This document shows, one piece after another, positions 19,346 to 28,819 of a stretch of DNA of 64,000 bases (position 1 is the stretch's first letter; each line of letters starts with the position of its first letter). The position numbers and the translations under genes are program-made. The notes beneath the pieces are model-generated. The model ran no database searches. It saw only the letters and a program-made list of their open reading frames with translations, and was not told where the DNA came from. The stretch covers positions 39,184-103,183 of the forward strand of contig JASFMY010000006.1 of NCBI GenBank assembly GCA_050117315.1, given 5' to 3'. Source of the DNA: JANQIV01 sp050117315 (GTDB lineage: Bacteria; Bacteroidota; Ignavibacteria; Ignavibacteriales; Melioribacteraceae).

Positions 19346-19404
19346 GGCGTTCCTCTTGTTTATAATGATAATATTTTTGCAGAGTTATTTTTTAGTTATA
19401 TATA

Positions 19405-19491
19405 GAGAGACTTCTGAAAATTTATTGATTAACTTTTTCATTCCTTGGACCCCATAGCAGGAATGTTCAACCAAATATTCCAGAAGTCTCT
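19405..19491. other. Nested inverted repeat, candidate structured RNA or attenuator
   Basis: AGAGACTTCTG (19406-19416) pairs perfectly with CAGAAGTCTCT (19481-19491). Inside it CATTCCT (19439-19445) pairs with AGGAATG (19459-19465). This two-stem structure lies between the GH2 stop at 19509 and the GH43 start at 19345. On the minus-strand transcript it would separate the two genes and could tune downstream expression. There is no U-run typical of a terminator. Confidence 0.45.
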
Positions 19492-19508
19492 TAGGGAGGA
19501 TAATGTTC

Positions 19509-21968
19509 TTAATTACTAGTTTTAATTGTAATTGTTGCTTCTTTTAGTCCTTCTGATGTAGCGACTAATTTTATATCACCTTCTCTTTGAGTGGATTGAA
19601 TAACAACTAATGCTAAACCATGATAAGCTTTACGTTGTGAGGCTTGATATGAATCATAGTCTTCCGGGTTCCCATTTCCAACACCAATAATTTTCCCTTC
19701 ACCTTCAATTGAAAACTTAACTAAGTTATCCACTGTTGGTACAACATTACCTTCAGAATCCAAAATTTCTACTTTAATATTAGCAACGCCCCTTACTTCA
19801 GCATTAATAACTTTGCTCTCCGTACTCAATCGTATTTGCGAAGGTTTACCGGCAGTATGTATCTCTTCAGTAAAAACAACTTCTCCGTTTATTTTACCGA
19901 CTGCTTTCAGAACTCCGGGTTCATAAGGTACATCCCATTGCAAATGAAGGTCGGCTGTTGTATAGTTAACTACAGGATCGGCATATTGATTCCAGCCTCC
20001 CGAGCATCCTTGTCTCGGAAATTGCAAACGTTTTTCTCCATATGATTTTCCGTTTAAGAACAATTCTACTTCCGTACAATTTGTATAACAAAGAACCGGG
20101 ATTATTTGTCCTTCCCTTCCCTCCCAATTCCAATGCGGGAATAAATGCAATACCGGCTCTTCAGTCCATTGACTTTTATAGAAATAGAAACCGTCTTTCT
20201 CGAAGCCGCATAAATCAAGCGGGGCAAAAGATCTGCTCTTATAAGGCCAGTGTGACTCACCCAGATAATCAATGCCGGTCCACATAAAGTCGCCAATCAC
20301 ATAGTCGTGTATTCGTGTAAATTTCCACAACTGTTCGACGTCGATCACTCCGTAATTATAATTCGGATTTACTTTCGAAAGATCGTCACCCAACGAATAA
20401 TCACCACGATAGACGCCACGATTAGAACGGTTTTCCGTACCGATCATTTTCCAGTCAGGATAATCAAATTTGTCTATATTATAGAATAATTCTCTTCTTT
20501 CATGCCAGCGATCGACATAATTATAACCAACGATATCGAGACCATTTAAAAAGTCGAGAGTAGTTGCTCCGCCATCTGCGGCAATGTTATCGCAAGCTTG
20601 AGTAACAGGTCTAGTCGGATCTTCTTTATGACATATCTCAGTTAATATGTTTAAAGTTTTTGCACCTTCTTCTGTCTTTTGATCAGGGACTTCATTACCT
20701 ACACTCCATAGAACAACTGAAGGATGATTTCTATCGCGATGTAACATTGACAGTAAATCCCTTTCATACCACTCATCAAAGTATAGATGATATGTATAAT
20801 CTCTTTTCCCGATTGTCCATTCATCAAAAGCTTCATCCATTACAAGGAATCCCATTTCATCACATAGATCAAGGAATTCCGCCGCCGGCGGATAATGAGA
20901 GGAACGGATTGCATTACATCCCATCTCTTTCAATTTTTTCAAACGATATTTCCAAATATCAATCGGAACTGCAGCTCCAACACAGCCGCCGTCGTGATGA
21001 AGACATACACCATTCATCTTAACATGTTCATCGTTTAAGAAGAAACCTTTGTCGGCATCATATTCAATTGTACGGATACCGAATGTAGTTATTTGACTAT
21101 CAATATTATTTCCATCTACCAAAATTGTTTGATTTAGTTTATACAAAGTCGGTGAATCAATTGACCATAAAGAAGGGGAATCTACATTTAATTGTTGACT
21201 GAGTTCAATTGATTTACCAGGCTCAGCAGAGAATAGTACTTCATTTTTGGTAATCTCATTTCCTTCGGAATCAACGATCACGGAAAGAAGCTTTCCTCCC
21301 TTTACTGATTTATATTCGTTATCAATTTTTGTTTTAACATCTACAACGGCACTTTCTTTCGATACCTCAGGAGTTGTTAAGTATACTCCCCAATGAGCAA
21401 CATGCAGCGGATCTTGTTTAACAAGCCAAACATTTCTGTAAATACCGGAACCGGTATACCAGCGTGAGTTCGGCTGCTTAGAGTTATCAACTCTAACAGA
21501 AATAATGTTTTCGCCTTCATTTAAATAAGGAGTGAGATCATAATAAAAACTAGTGTAACCGTAAGGATGCAATCCAAGATGGTGTCCGTTAATCCACACA
21601 TCGCTATTCATATAAACACCGTCAAACTCAATCCATACAATTTTTTTAAGATCACTTTTTGATACTTCGAAATGCTTTCTGTACCATCCAATTCCCGTGG
21701 GATAATAACCGCCGTCCCCGCCTGCAGGAGCATCTTCGCTAATTTCACCTTCAATGCTCCAATCATGCGGTAAGTCCAATACTCTCCAGTTATCATCATT
21801 AAAATCAAATTTATCTGCACCGTTTACATCTCCCAGCTTAAACTTCCAATCGAAAACAAATGAATTACGTTTACTACTTTCTTGTTCTTTTGCGTTAACT
21901 AAATTAACATTCATAAACAAAAGACAGGTAAAGAAAATAATTTGAAATATTTTCACATTTTTACTCAT
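19509..21968 (-). CDS. GH2 beta-galactosidase with DUF4982-type C-terminal region
   Basis: The 819-residue protein has a signal peptide (about 1-26). The N-terminal GH2 jelly roll (DVWINGHHLGLHPYGYTSFYYDLTPYL, NSRWYTGSGIYRNVWL) is followed by the TIM barrel with acid/base E426 (LWSVGNEVPD) and nucleophile E512 (MIGTENRS). A DUF4982-like sandwich comes next (CYTNCTEVELFLNGKSYG), then an Ig-like C-terminal domain starting near residue 720 (VRGVANIKVEILDSEGNVVP). This architecture is widespread in Bacteroidota beta-galactosidases. No sorting domain is present, so the periplasm is the likely location. It is a paralogue of the proteins at 33151-35604 and 46424-48934. Confidence 0.9.
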   Translation of the reverse strand: MSKNVKIFQIIFFTCLLFMNVNLVNAKEQESSKRNSFVFDWKFKLGDVNGADKFDFNDDNWRVLDLPHDWSIEGEISEDAPAGGDGGYYPTGIGWYRKHFEVSKSDLKKIVWIEFDGVYMNSDVWINGHHLGLHPYGYTSFYYDLTPYLNEGENIISVRVDNSKQPNSRWYTGSGIYRNVWLVKQDPLHVAHWGVYLTTPEVSKESAVVDVKTKIDNEYKSVKGGKLLSVIVDSEGNEITKNEVLFSAEPGKSIELSQQLNVDSPSLWSIDSPTLYKLNQTILVDGNNIDSQITTFGIRTIEYDADKGFFLNDEHVKMNGVCLHHDGGCVGAAVPIDIWKYRLKKLKEMGCNAIRSSHYPPAAEFLDLCDEMGFLVMDEAFDEWTIGKRDYTYHLYFDEWYERDLLSMLHRDRNHPSVVLWSVGNEVPDQKTEEGAKTLNILTEICHKEDPTRPVTQACDNIAADGGATTLDFLNGLDIVGYNYVDRWHERRELFYNIDKFDYPDWKMIGTENRSNRGVYRGDYSLGDDLSKVNPNYNYGVIDVEQLWKFTRIHDYVIGDFMWTGIDYLGESHWPYKSRSFAPLDLCGFEKDGFYFYKSQWTEEPVLHLFPHWNWEGREGQIIPVLCYTNCTEVELFLNGKSYGEKRLQFPRQGCSGGWNQYADPVVNYTTADLHLQWDVPYEPGVLKAVGKINGEVVFTEEIHTAGKPSQIRLSTESKVINAEVRGVANIKVEILDSEGNVVPTVDNLVKFSIEGEGKIIGVGNGNPEDYDSYQASQRKAYHGLALVVIQSTQREGDIKLVATSEGLKEATITIKTSN

Positions 21969-22055
21969 AGATTATACCTTTAGGTTATAAAAGCGAGAAT
22001 TAATTTTTAGTAAATAATTTCAAAAACATTTTCTAAATACAAATCAGTAAAATCA

Positions 22056-23039
22056 TTATTGAAGTTCAGACGGGTTTCGATAAATCAAACGGTTAATTTT
22101 ACCATCCGGCGCAAAAGTTAATTCATCAAAACAGACTGAACGCCTTTTACCATTATGAGAAAGGATGTTATTATGGTAAAATATGTACCATTTCCCTTTA
22201 AATTTTACAATTGAGGCATGACTTGTTCCTGCTCCAACCGGTGACATAACTTCTCCAACATAATCAAAGGGTCCCATAGGACTTGTTCCCATTGCATATA
22301 TTATCGTACTTTGAGGTTCCCATCCATTTGAATAAACAAAATAATATTTGCCGTTCCTTTTAAATATCCATGGAGCTTCTCCGTAAAAGCCATCATTGTT
22401 TTCTTTGTGTTCTTCTATTCCATTGATAACCAATGGTTGAATATCACCTTCCAGTTCAATCATATTTTCTTTTAATTTTACAACTCTAGCATCTCGGCAA
22501 CCAAAATACATATATGCTTGCCCGTCATCATCAATTAATAAAGCAGGATCTATCGGTTCTCTACCTACAACAGCCTGGTTGTTTGTGTTATCTATTAGCG
22601 GTTTTCCTAAAGCATCTTTAAAATGACCAACCGGAGATTCACTAACTGCAACACCTATTTTTTTTTGCTCTACCGGGAAATAAAAATAATATTTTCCATT
22701 GCGTTCAACACAATCAGGAGCCCACGCCTGTTTATCAGTCCAAGAAATATTATCAAGGCTAAATATTTCTCCATGACCCACCCAGTTTACAAGATCATTA
22801 GTTGAAAAAACATGCCAATTATTCATAAGAAAATGCTGGTTTGCATCTGCCGTATCCTCATCATGAGATGTATAAACATATAAACTATCACCAAAAACAC
22901 GCGCCGACGGATCAGCCGTAAACATATATCGAACTAACGGATTTCCTTTATAAGTAAATTTTTTTTTGTTCATTTCTTCTTTACCACATGAAACAAATAA
23001 GATCAAAATAAAGATTAGTACTGCTGTTATTTTTTTCAT
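22056..23039 (-). CDS. GH43 lipoprotein (arabinosidase/xylosidase/galactosidase-like)
   Basis: The protein of about 327 residues has a lipoprotein signal (Cys18, LFVSCGKEE) when started at the ATG at 23039. A longer frame from 23054 adds five residues without better support. GH43 features are the catalytic-base segment MFTADPSARVFGDSLYVYTSHD, the second Asp in EPIDPALLIDDDGQAYMYFG and the catalytic Glu in GFYGEAPWIFKRNGKYYFVYS. The closing GTSHASIVKFKGKWYIFYH is also typical. It is clearly a different GH43 subfamily from the HINAHGGG type at 18188. Substrate specificity is uncertain: arabinofuranose and xylose side chains, or galactose, are all known in related subfamilies. It is encoded about 40 bp downstream of the LacZ-type GH2 gene. 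Confidence 0.85.
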   Translation of the reverse strand: MKKITAVLIFILILFVSCGKEEMNKKKFTYKGNPLVRYMFTADPSARVFGDSLYVYTSHDEDTADANQHFLMNNWHVFSTNDLVNWVGHGEIFSLDNISWTDKQAWAPDCVERNGKYYFYFPVEQKKIGVAVSESPVGHFKDALGKPLIDNTNNQAVVGREPIDPALLIDDDGQAYMYFGCRDARVVKLKENMIELEGDIQPLVINGIEEHKENNDGFYGEAPWIFKRNGKYYFVYSNGWEPQSTIIYAMGTSPMGPFDYVGEVMSPVGAGTSHASIVKFKGKWYIFYHNNILSHNGKRRSVCFDELTFAPDGKINRLIYRNPSELQ

Positions 23040-23077
23040 AATATAGTCCATCAATTTTATTATTTATTTTCGTAGAA

Positions 23078-26000
23078 TCATTTGAACCTAGCTACTTCTT
23101 CCAGCGCTCCCATATCCGTAGAATAGGGCATTAAGTAAAACTCATACTCGTAAGTTTCGTTGGAAGGTATACGGAATTCGGGAAGCGGTCTTGCAACCGG
23201 GCTCCATGTATTAACGCCGCCGACTCCCATTTGCTCATAGTCAAGATTTACAGTAATAAAATCTTCGTCATGTAAATCACTGGTATGTTTTGCTTCTTCC
23301 AAATCATGAAGCGTATAAGGCCAAGCGCTTACACTAAGTTTTGAACCGGCAACTGCTAGTAATCCGTTTCCATCTTTATTTGTAAATGCAACCCATCGAA
23401 CATCACATCTATTAGCATTTTCTTGCGGTAATACGTAATCAGTACTAAAGTCATCAATATCTTCAGCATAAACACCAACATTAGCGCCGCTTAATCTATC
23501 AACATAGTTTTCCCAAGGACCTCTGCCGTACCAACTAATCTTATCATATTCTTTAGGTATTTGCATTTCAGAGCCGACTTTAGGTATATCAATAGGAACA
23601 TCACCTATAGGGATTAATTGCTGAGACATCTTAACAGTACCGTCTCCATAGATTGTATAAATTGCATTCCATTTTGATTCGCCTACAGCCAGAGAACCTT
23701 CAACAGAAACTACTATTTCATTTTGCTCCGGTTGAGAAACGCTTATGTTATTAATTTTTCTTCCTGTTGCGGCATCTTTCCAACCATCAAGTTCACCTTT
23801 AAACCCGGCAATGTCATTATCCGTAGGAGCGCGCCAGTAATTCGGTTGTAAAGAACCGGTTATTAAATCGTTACCTTTCCAGTTATAGTTTGTAATGGAA
23901 CCCGATTTTTTATCAACACTTAACTTAAATCCTTTACCAGTTACGTTAACCGAATTATCAGTATCTTCAAATTGTACCGGTTCTACATTGGCCAAATCTT
24001 TAACCGGTGCGGGCGCAACCGCCCAAGGCATTTTAAATTGATCCCACGCTACCTCAAATCCTTTATCTGCCCAGAACTCACTTTTTTGCATGTGAAAACC
24101 GACGTTCAGCCAGTATTCACAACCCGGAACAAGTTCAGGTTTTTCAATTGATAAATTAACTCGCGAAAAACCACCGACATGAGTTGCTAATGTATCTATT
24201 GTACCGGATTGAATAACCTTACCATCCTGCGAAAGATTCCAGCGGAGTTCATAAGCGCTTAGATCAGAGTGATAATAATTATTCTGAACTGCCAACTGAC
24301 CTTCGCCTAAATTCATAGGAGTTACGTTAATAAATTGGAAAACATGTTTCGTTTCGTAGTATTCAGGTTCAGGCTTTCTATCCGGCTGAACAATTCCGTT
24401 AATACAAAAGTTTAGATCGTTTGCTACGTCGCCCATGTCGCCGCCGTAAGCCCAAAACATTTTTCCGTTTTCATCTTCTTTGTATAATCCTTGATCAACC
24501 CAATCCCAAATTAAGGAACCGATAATGTTTTTATGCCTGTTCATTATATCCATGTAAATTTCCATGTTACCGGTTGAATTACCCATTGAATGAGCGTACT
24601 CACACAGAATTACAGGCCTTGTTGTAGACGCGGCAATTTGTTCAACTTGTTCCGGGGTTGGATACATATAACTGTCCATATCCGCAACGCTGTTCATATG
24701 TTGATAATGTATAGGGCGAGAAGAATCAACAGCGCGGATGTAGGAAGCCATTATTTTGAAGTTCTCTCCATGACCGGCTTCATTTCCCAGAGACCATATA
24801 ACTACGCAAGGATGATTTTTATTTGTCTCTACCATTCTTTTAGCTCTTTCAAAAACAGCGTCGGTCCATAAAGGATCGCTGCCCGGCAATAAATCCTGGC
24901 GGAATGAAATACCGTGTGTTTCTAAGTTTGCTTCGTCAATTACATACATTCCGTATTTATCAAAGATGTCATAATATCTAGGATCATGTGGATAATGCGA
25001 AAACCGAATTACATTCATATTACATTGTTTCATCAATTTAAGATCTTCTTCAATCCATTTATAGTCTACTGCTCTACCGTTGTAAGGATCGTGATCGTGT
25101 ATATCGGCACCTTTTAATTTTACCGCAACGCCGTTTACTAAAAACATTCCGTCTTTTATTTCTATAGTTCTAAAACCGGTTGTTGATCTTGCGGCTTCAA
25201 TAACGTTCCCTTTTTCATCTTTCAATACTAATATTACCGTGTATAAGTTCGGCGTTTCAGCCGTCCATTTTTTAGGATTGCCAATTGTTGCGTGCAACTG
25301 CACAACGCCGGTCATTCCGGAAGGAAGCCATGATTCGGTTTTCGATTCAACTACCGGGGCATTACCAAGCATGTTACCTTCGTCATCATATAGGTAAGCT
25401 TCTACATTTGCGAACTTCAAATTTTCCTCGCTCGAGTTACGAACCTTGGCCGTTATGTGAAGTAACCCGTCTTCATAACGATCATCAAGTTTAGCGCGGA
25501 CAAAGAAATCCAACAAGTGAACTTTTGGAGTTGCGTACAAATAGACGCTTCTGAATATTCCGCTGAAACGCCACATGTCTTGATCTTCCAAGTAAGCCCC
25601 GTCCGACCAACGGTATACTTCAACAGCTAATTGGTTTTCACCTTTCTGTAGGTATGTAGTTAGATCAAACTCCGAAGGTGTCATACTGCCTTGACTGTAC
25701 CCGACTTTTTTACCGTTAACCCAAATATAAAAAGCGCTTTTAACTCCGCCGAAATGGATATAAACATTCCGTCCGTCCCAATCGCCCGGAACGGTAAAAG
25801 TTGTACGGTATGATCCAACCGGGTTGTTATCCTGTGGGAGCAACGGAGGATTAACCGGATATTCAGGATGAAAGGGATATTTTTCATTTACATAAATCGC
25901 TGTTCCATATCCTTCCGTTTGCCAGGTCGCCGGCACTTTGATATCATCCCATTTGCTTACATCATAATCAGTCTTATAAAAATCCGCCGGTCTTTCAGCA

Positions 26001-26254
26001 GGATTTTTAGACCAATTAAATTTCCACTTGCCGTCAAGAGATTTGTGATAAGGAGAAGTAACTTCCAAATCATTGTCAACTAAAGCACTCCGGGCATCAG
26101 GATAATGAATAAAGCTAAGATGTGCCGGTTCCCTATTAATTTGATAAACAGTGGGATTCTCCCAATCCGGCAATTCGCCTAAACTATACTGAGCAAAAGA
26201 ATGGCCACTAATTCCTAATAGAATTGTCAGTACTGTAATTAGTATTTTTCTCAT
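23078..26254 (-). CDS. GH2 beta-galactosidase, LacZ type
   Basis: The protein is about 1,058 residues when started at the ATG at 26254, which has GAGG upstream and begins the signal peptide MRKILITVLTILLGISGHSFA. The frame extends 24 codons further upstream without signal-like sequence. The five LacZ domains are complete: the acid/base is E492 (IWSLGNEAGHGE), the nucleophile E552 (ILCEYAHSMGNSTGN), and the C-terminal Bgal_small_N domain ends with the typical GVGGVNTWS and ARPLPEFRIPSNETYEYEFYLMP. Unlike the protein at 10375 it has no T9SS tail, so it probably acts in the periplasm on imported oligosaccharides. Beta-galactosidase activity is very likely; linkage preference is unknown. Confidence 0.92.
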   Translation of the reverse strand: MRKILITVLTILLGISGHSFAQYSLGELPDWENPTVYQINREPAHLSFIHYPDARSALVDNDLEVTSPYHKSLDGKWKFNWSKNPAERPADFYKTDYDVSKWDDIKVPATWQTEGYGTAIYVNEKYPFHPEYPVNPPLLPQDNNPVGSYRTTFTVPGDWDGRNVYIHFGGVKSAFYIWVNGKKVGYSQGSMTPSEFDLTTYLQKGENQLAVEVYRWSDGAYLEDQDMWRFSGIFRSVYLYATPKVHLLDFFVRAKLDDRYEDGLLHITAKVRNSSEENLKFANVEAYLYDDEGNMLGNAPVVESKTESWLPSGMTGVVQLHATIGNPKKWTAETPNLYTVILVLKDEKGNVIEAARSTTGFRTIEIKDGMFLVNGVAVKLKGADIHDHDPYNGRAVDYKWIEEDLKLMKQCNMNVIRFSHYPHDPRYYDIFDKYGMYVIDEANLETHGISFRQDLLPGSDPLWTDAVFERAKRMVETNKNHPCVVIWSLGNEAGHGENFKIMASYIRAVDSSRPIHYQHMNSVADMDSYMYPTPEQVEQIAASTTRPVILCEYAHSMGNSTGNMEIYMDIMNRHKNIIGSLIWDWVDQGLYKEDENGKMFWAYGGDMGDVANDLNFCINGIVQPDRKPEPEYYETKHVFQFINVTPMNLGEGQLAVQNNYYHSDLSAYELRWNLSQDGKVIQSGTIDTLATHVGGFSRVNLSIEKPELVPGCEYWLNVGFHMQKSEFWADKGFEVAWDQFKMPWAVAPAPVKDLANVEPVQFEDTDNSVNVTGKGFKLSVDKKSGSITNYNWKGNDLITGSLQPNYWRAPTDNDIAGFKGELDGWKDAATGRKINNISVSQPEQNEIVVSVEGSLAVGESKWNAIYTIYGDGTVKMSQQLIPIGDVPIDIPKVGSEMQIPKEYDKISWYGRGPWENYVDRLSGANVGVYAEDIDDFSTDYVLPQENANRCDVRWVAFTNKDGNGLLAVAGSKLSVSAWPYTLHDLEEAKHTSDLHDEDFITVNLDYEQMGVGGVNTWSPVARPLPEFRIPSNETYEYEFYLMPYSTDMGALEEVARFK

Positions 26255-26418
26255 TTTTATACCTCTATTATTGTTAAATGTTTGGACTAATATTTGGGGT
26301 ATTTTATATACTCTATTGTATGGCATTTTTACATATAGAAGATTCCGAAATAATTTGCCTGACGGGCTTTAGTAAAGTCATAACATTCCTCCTAAATTAT
26401 CATTTTATAATATGTAAT

Positions 26419-26733
26419 TTATAAAAAAAGATATGCCCTATTATGATTTCCTAATGCCGCAGAATGATTGCTTAGTGCCTTAATATGATTTCCTAGTGCC
26501 GCAGAATGATTGCTTAGTGCCCTAATATGATTTCCTAGTGCTGCAGAATGATTGCTTAGTGCCCTAATATGATTTCCTAGTGCCGCAGAATGATTGCTTA
26601 GTGCCCTAATATGATTTCCTAGTGCCGCAGAATGATTGCTTAGTGCCCTAATATGATTTCCTAGTGCCGCAGAATGATTGCTTAATGCCCTAATATGATT
26701 TTTTCGCACAGTAACATCATCACCTATAGTCAA
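26419..26733 (-). CDS. Possible heptad-repeat ORF over a minisatellite
   Basis: A 104-codon frame translates the 42-bp tandem array as alternating seven-residue units (G/S)NHIRAL and SNHSAAL, after a short leader MTIGDDVTVRKNH and before a tail NRAYLFL. All array units are multiples of three, so the frame stays open whatever the copy number. No signal peptide, good ribosome-binding site or homologue is recognisable. It may be only a by-product of the repeat. Confidence 0.25.
   Translation of the reverse strand: MTIGDDVTVRKNHIRALSNHSAALGNHIRALSNHSAALGNHIRALSNHSAALGNHIRALSNHSAALGNHIRALSNHSAALGNHIKALSNHSAALGNHNRAYLFL
26443..26694. repeat. Tandem 42-bp minisatellite (six units), each made of two 21-bp half-units
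   Basis: Units begin with ATGATTTCCTAGTGCCGCAG at 26443, 26485, 26527, 26569, 26611 and 26653. Within each, a second half-unit starts ATGATTGCTTAGTGCCC. Units differ by only one or two bases. The array sits between the divergent ends of a GH2 leader region and the 3' end of the GH30 gene. It is not CRISPR, since there are no unique spacers. Confidence 0.9.
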
Positions 26734-26884
26734 AATATGATTTATTCATTTTTTAATAATGACGGTTATCTTTTCTCCTTCGGGCAAACAGGGCTTCCCG
26801 TTCCGGACAAAATATTGGGGACTATTCAAAAAAGCGTGCCGTCATCAGTCATAATTTTCGATCCTTACTATTTACATCTCAATA

Positions 26885-28723
26885 CTACTTTAGCAATACC
26901 ATTTTTCTGACAGATGAGTAATCACCGGCTTGCAATTGATATATATAAACGCCACTTGCTAAACTGTTGCCGTTAAAATTAACTTTATAGTTACCAGGTG
27001 TTTTTTGTTCATCAACTAGAATTGAAACTTCTCTACCCAGTACATCATATACTTTTAATGTTACATTCTCGATACTTGACACTCCTGCCCTGCCGGCAGG
27101 CAGGTGATACTCAATACTCGTAGTTGGATTAAACGGATTAGGATAATTTTGGTAAAGTTGAAACTCGGTGGAGATTTCTTCATCTTCTTCTACTTTTGTT
27201 ATTGAACTGCCGTCAAGCATTCCAATAACTGTAACAACAGATTTTGCCGGAATAGTGTATACGCTATCTACAGAAAAAGCCGGATAAGCTCTTAAATCAT
27301 CTCCGGTGCCGTCGCTAGTTACGTAAGGAGTAAGATATTCGATATTTTGCAATGAATCCAAACCGGAGAAATTAAATTTAACTTCTTTATTCCCACTGCC
27401 GACATTTACGAGAACCACAACGACTTTTGTTTCCGAAGAATCCACATAAGCAGAAGACATCAAGCCATATCTATCGTTTGCGCCGGAACAGCTAATTCTT
27501 TGAGAACCGGGGCGAATATAGCGGCTATAGTTTCCCATCGCCCATAAAGTTTTTGATTGTACAATATTTTCATAAGGATAAGGACTATGATCACTGTAGT
27601 CGGTAAATATTAATCCGTCTTTATAATCATACTTTGAAAGTGCCAGCCACCATTGCCACGCGCTTGCATTTGCAATAGTCAAGTCAAAATTAATTATACG
27701 GGCAACATCTAATGCAGTAGTCATTGTAAGATCTCGTCCGTTTCCTCCCTGACCGTTTGTGCCTTCTAAGATACAATACTCTGTTACCCAATATTTATAT
27801 CCCAATTTGAGAAACTGCCCCATACTGCTATAGAGTGATTGTCTTGCTTGGACCACTTCCGAGCTCAGTAAATCCGACCAGTAAGAATGCCCGGCAAAAA
27901 TTTTAGCAGCTTTTTCAACAATATTTGTATCATTAAAAAGAGAGTACAGATAGTTGCCGTAAGTTTTCCCGTATTTATTACTGATAGAAGATTCTGTTGT
28001 ATACCAGTTGGGTATACTCCCGCTTTCAGGTATAATTATTTCTGTAGCAAGATCTTGATTGCTCAACTCGGCATAAAGTGAATCAACTATTTTTTTTATG
28101 TCGTTATTACTTGCCCGGTTACCCTCTTGTGAGTTACCGTTCCACTCCCATTGAGGTTCGTTAACAGGGCTGATATAATCAAAGTTAATTCCCAAACTGT
28201 CACGGAAATGTTTCATAATATCTACAAGGTACTTAGAATATTGATTATAGTATCCGTCTTTTAAATTAGTTGAGCCTTGTCCATCTGTACAATAAGTATG
28301 GCCATTACGTGTCATTCTCTTTGGCGGACTAGTTACAAAAGCTATAAATCGATCAACTCCTCTTTCCTTTGCAGCCTTGAGAAACCATTGACCTCCTTCA
28401 TTTACAGTCCAATCATATTCACCTTCAGAAGTTTCAAATGTTTCGGCCGTTCTCCATGTATCACCGATATTATCTAGACCAGCTCCCAAGTTAAATCTCC
28501 AAGCAGATAAACCGATTCCTTTTGTTGTTGAAAATAAAAGATCCGCTACGGAGTCTTTATTAGCCGTAGTCCATTTATCTCCAATTATATGCGCCCACCA
28601 GCAGTCTGAAGCTGCAAAGTTATCAATTGTCTGATACTTCTGGTTCAAATCGATGTCAATTGTAGTTTGAGCATGAAGTCCCGCCCCAACAGTAAACAAT
28701 ACTAAAAACGTCATCAATTTCAT
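26885..28723 (-). CDS. GH30 endo-beta-1,6-galactanase-like enzyme with T9SS sorting domain
   Basis: The 612-residue protein has a signal peptide (about 1-19, GLHAQ). The GH30 (alpha/beta)8 barrel with side beta-structure carries acid/base E189 (YISPVNEPQWEWNG) and nucleophile E315 (YWVTEYCILEG). The combination WRFNLGAG, SPPKRMTRNG and NEPQWEW is typical of the GH30 branch with endo-beta-1,6-galactanase activity. The last 80 residues form a type IX sorting domain (YQNYPNPFNPTTSIEYHLP ... GVYIYQLQAGDYSSVRKM). It is secreted and held at the cell surface, where it would open the beta-1,6-galactan side chains of arabinogalactan. A GC-rich palindrome (27084-27104) adds about seven residues (AGRAGVS) inside the sorting domain. 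Confidence 0.85.
   Translation of the reverse strand: MKLMTFLVLFTVGAGLHAQTTIDIDLNQKYQTIDNFAASDCWWAHIIGDKWTTANKDSVADLLFSTTKGIGLSAWRFNLGAGLDNIGDTWRTAETFETSEGEYDWTVNEGGQWFLKAAKERGVDRFIAFVTSPPKRMTRNGHTYCTDGQGSTNLKDGYYNQYSKYLVDIMKHFRDSLGINFDYISPVNEPQWEWNGNSQEGNRASNNDIKKIVDSLYAELSNQDLATEIIIPESGSIPNWYTTESSISNKYGKTYGNYLYSLFNDTNIVEKAAKIFAGHSYWSDLLSSEVVQARQSLYSSMGQFLKLGYKYWVTEYCILEGTNGQGGNGRDLTMTTALDVARIINFDLTIANASAWQWWLALSKYDYKDGLIFTDYSDHSPYPYENIVQSKTLWAMGNYSRYIRPGSQRISCSGANDRYGLMSSAYVDSSETKVVVVLVNVGSGNKEVKFNFSGLDSLQNIEYLTPYVTSDGTGDDLRAYPAFSVDSVYTIPAKSVVTVIGMLDGSSITKVEEDEEISTEFQLYQNYPNPFNPTTSIEYHLPAGRAGVSSIENVTLKVYDVLGREVSILVDEQKTPGNYKVNFNGNSLASGVYIYQLQAGDYSSVRKMVLLK
27084..27104. repeat. GC-rich palindromic insertion inside a coding region
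   Basis: CCTGCCCTGCCGGCAGGCAGG is a near-perfect palindrome, far richer in GC than its surroundings. It inserts HLP-AGRAGVSSIE where the equivalent sorting domains have only three or four residues between P and VTLK. The reading frame is preserved. Related GC-rich palindromic sequence occurs in the intergenic repeat at 56806-56827. Confidence 0.65.
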
Positions 28724-28819
28724 TATTATAATTTCCTTATAGAGTTTATGAGATTTGATAAATTACAAATTAAAAACTTTATCCGAAGTTATTCTTTTGT
28801 ATTACTTTATTATGAGCTA

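Noticed and set aside
20021..20034. TTGCAAACGTTT inside a GH2 gene, resembling the LacI operator
   Set aside because: It lies mid-gene, encodes ordinary residues and lacks the full palindrome, so chance similarity is more likely.
26443..26694. Possible CRISPR array
   Set aside because: Units are contiguous 42-bp tandem copies with no unique spacers, and no cas genes are nearby.
26695..26910. 71-residue plus-strand ORF after the minisatellite
   Set aside because: It overlaps the 3' end of the GH30 gene, has no ribosome-binding site and no recognisable domain.
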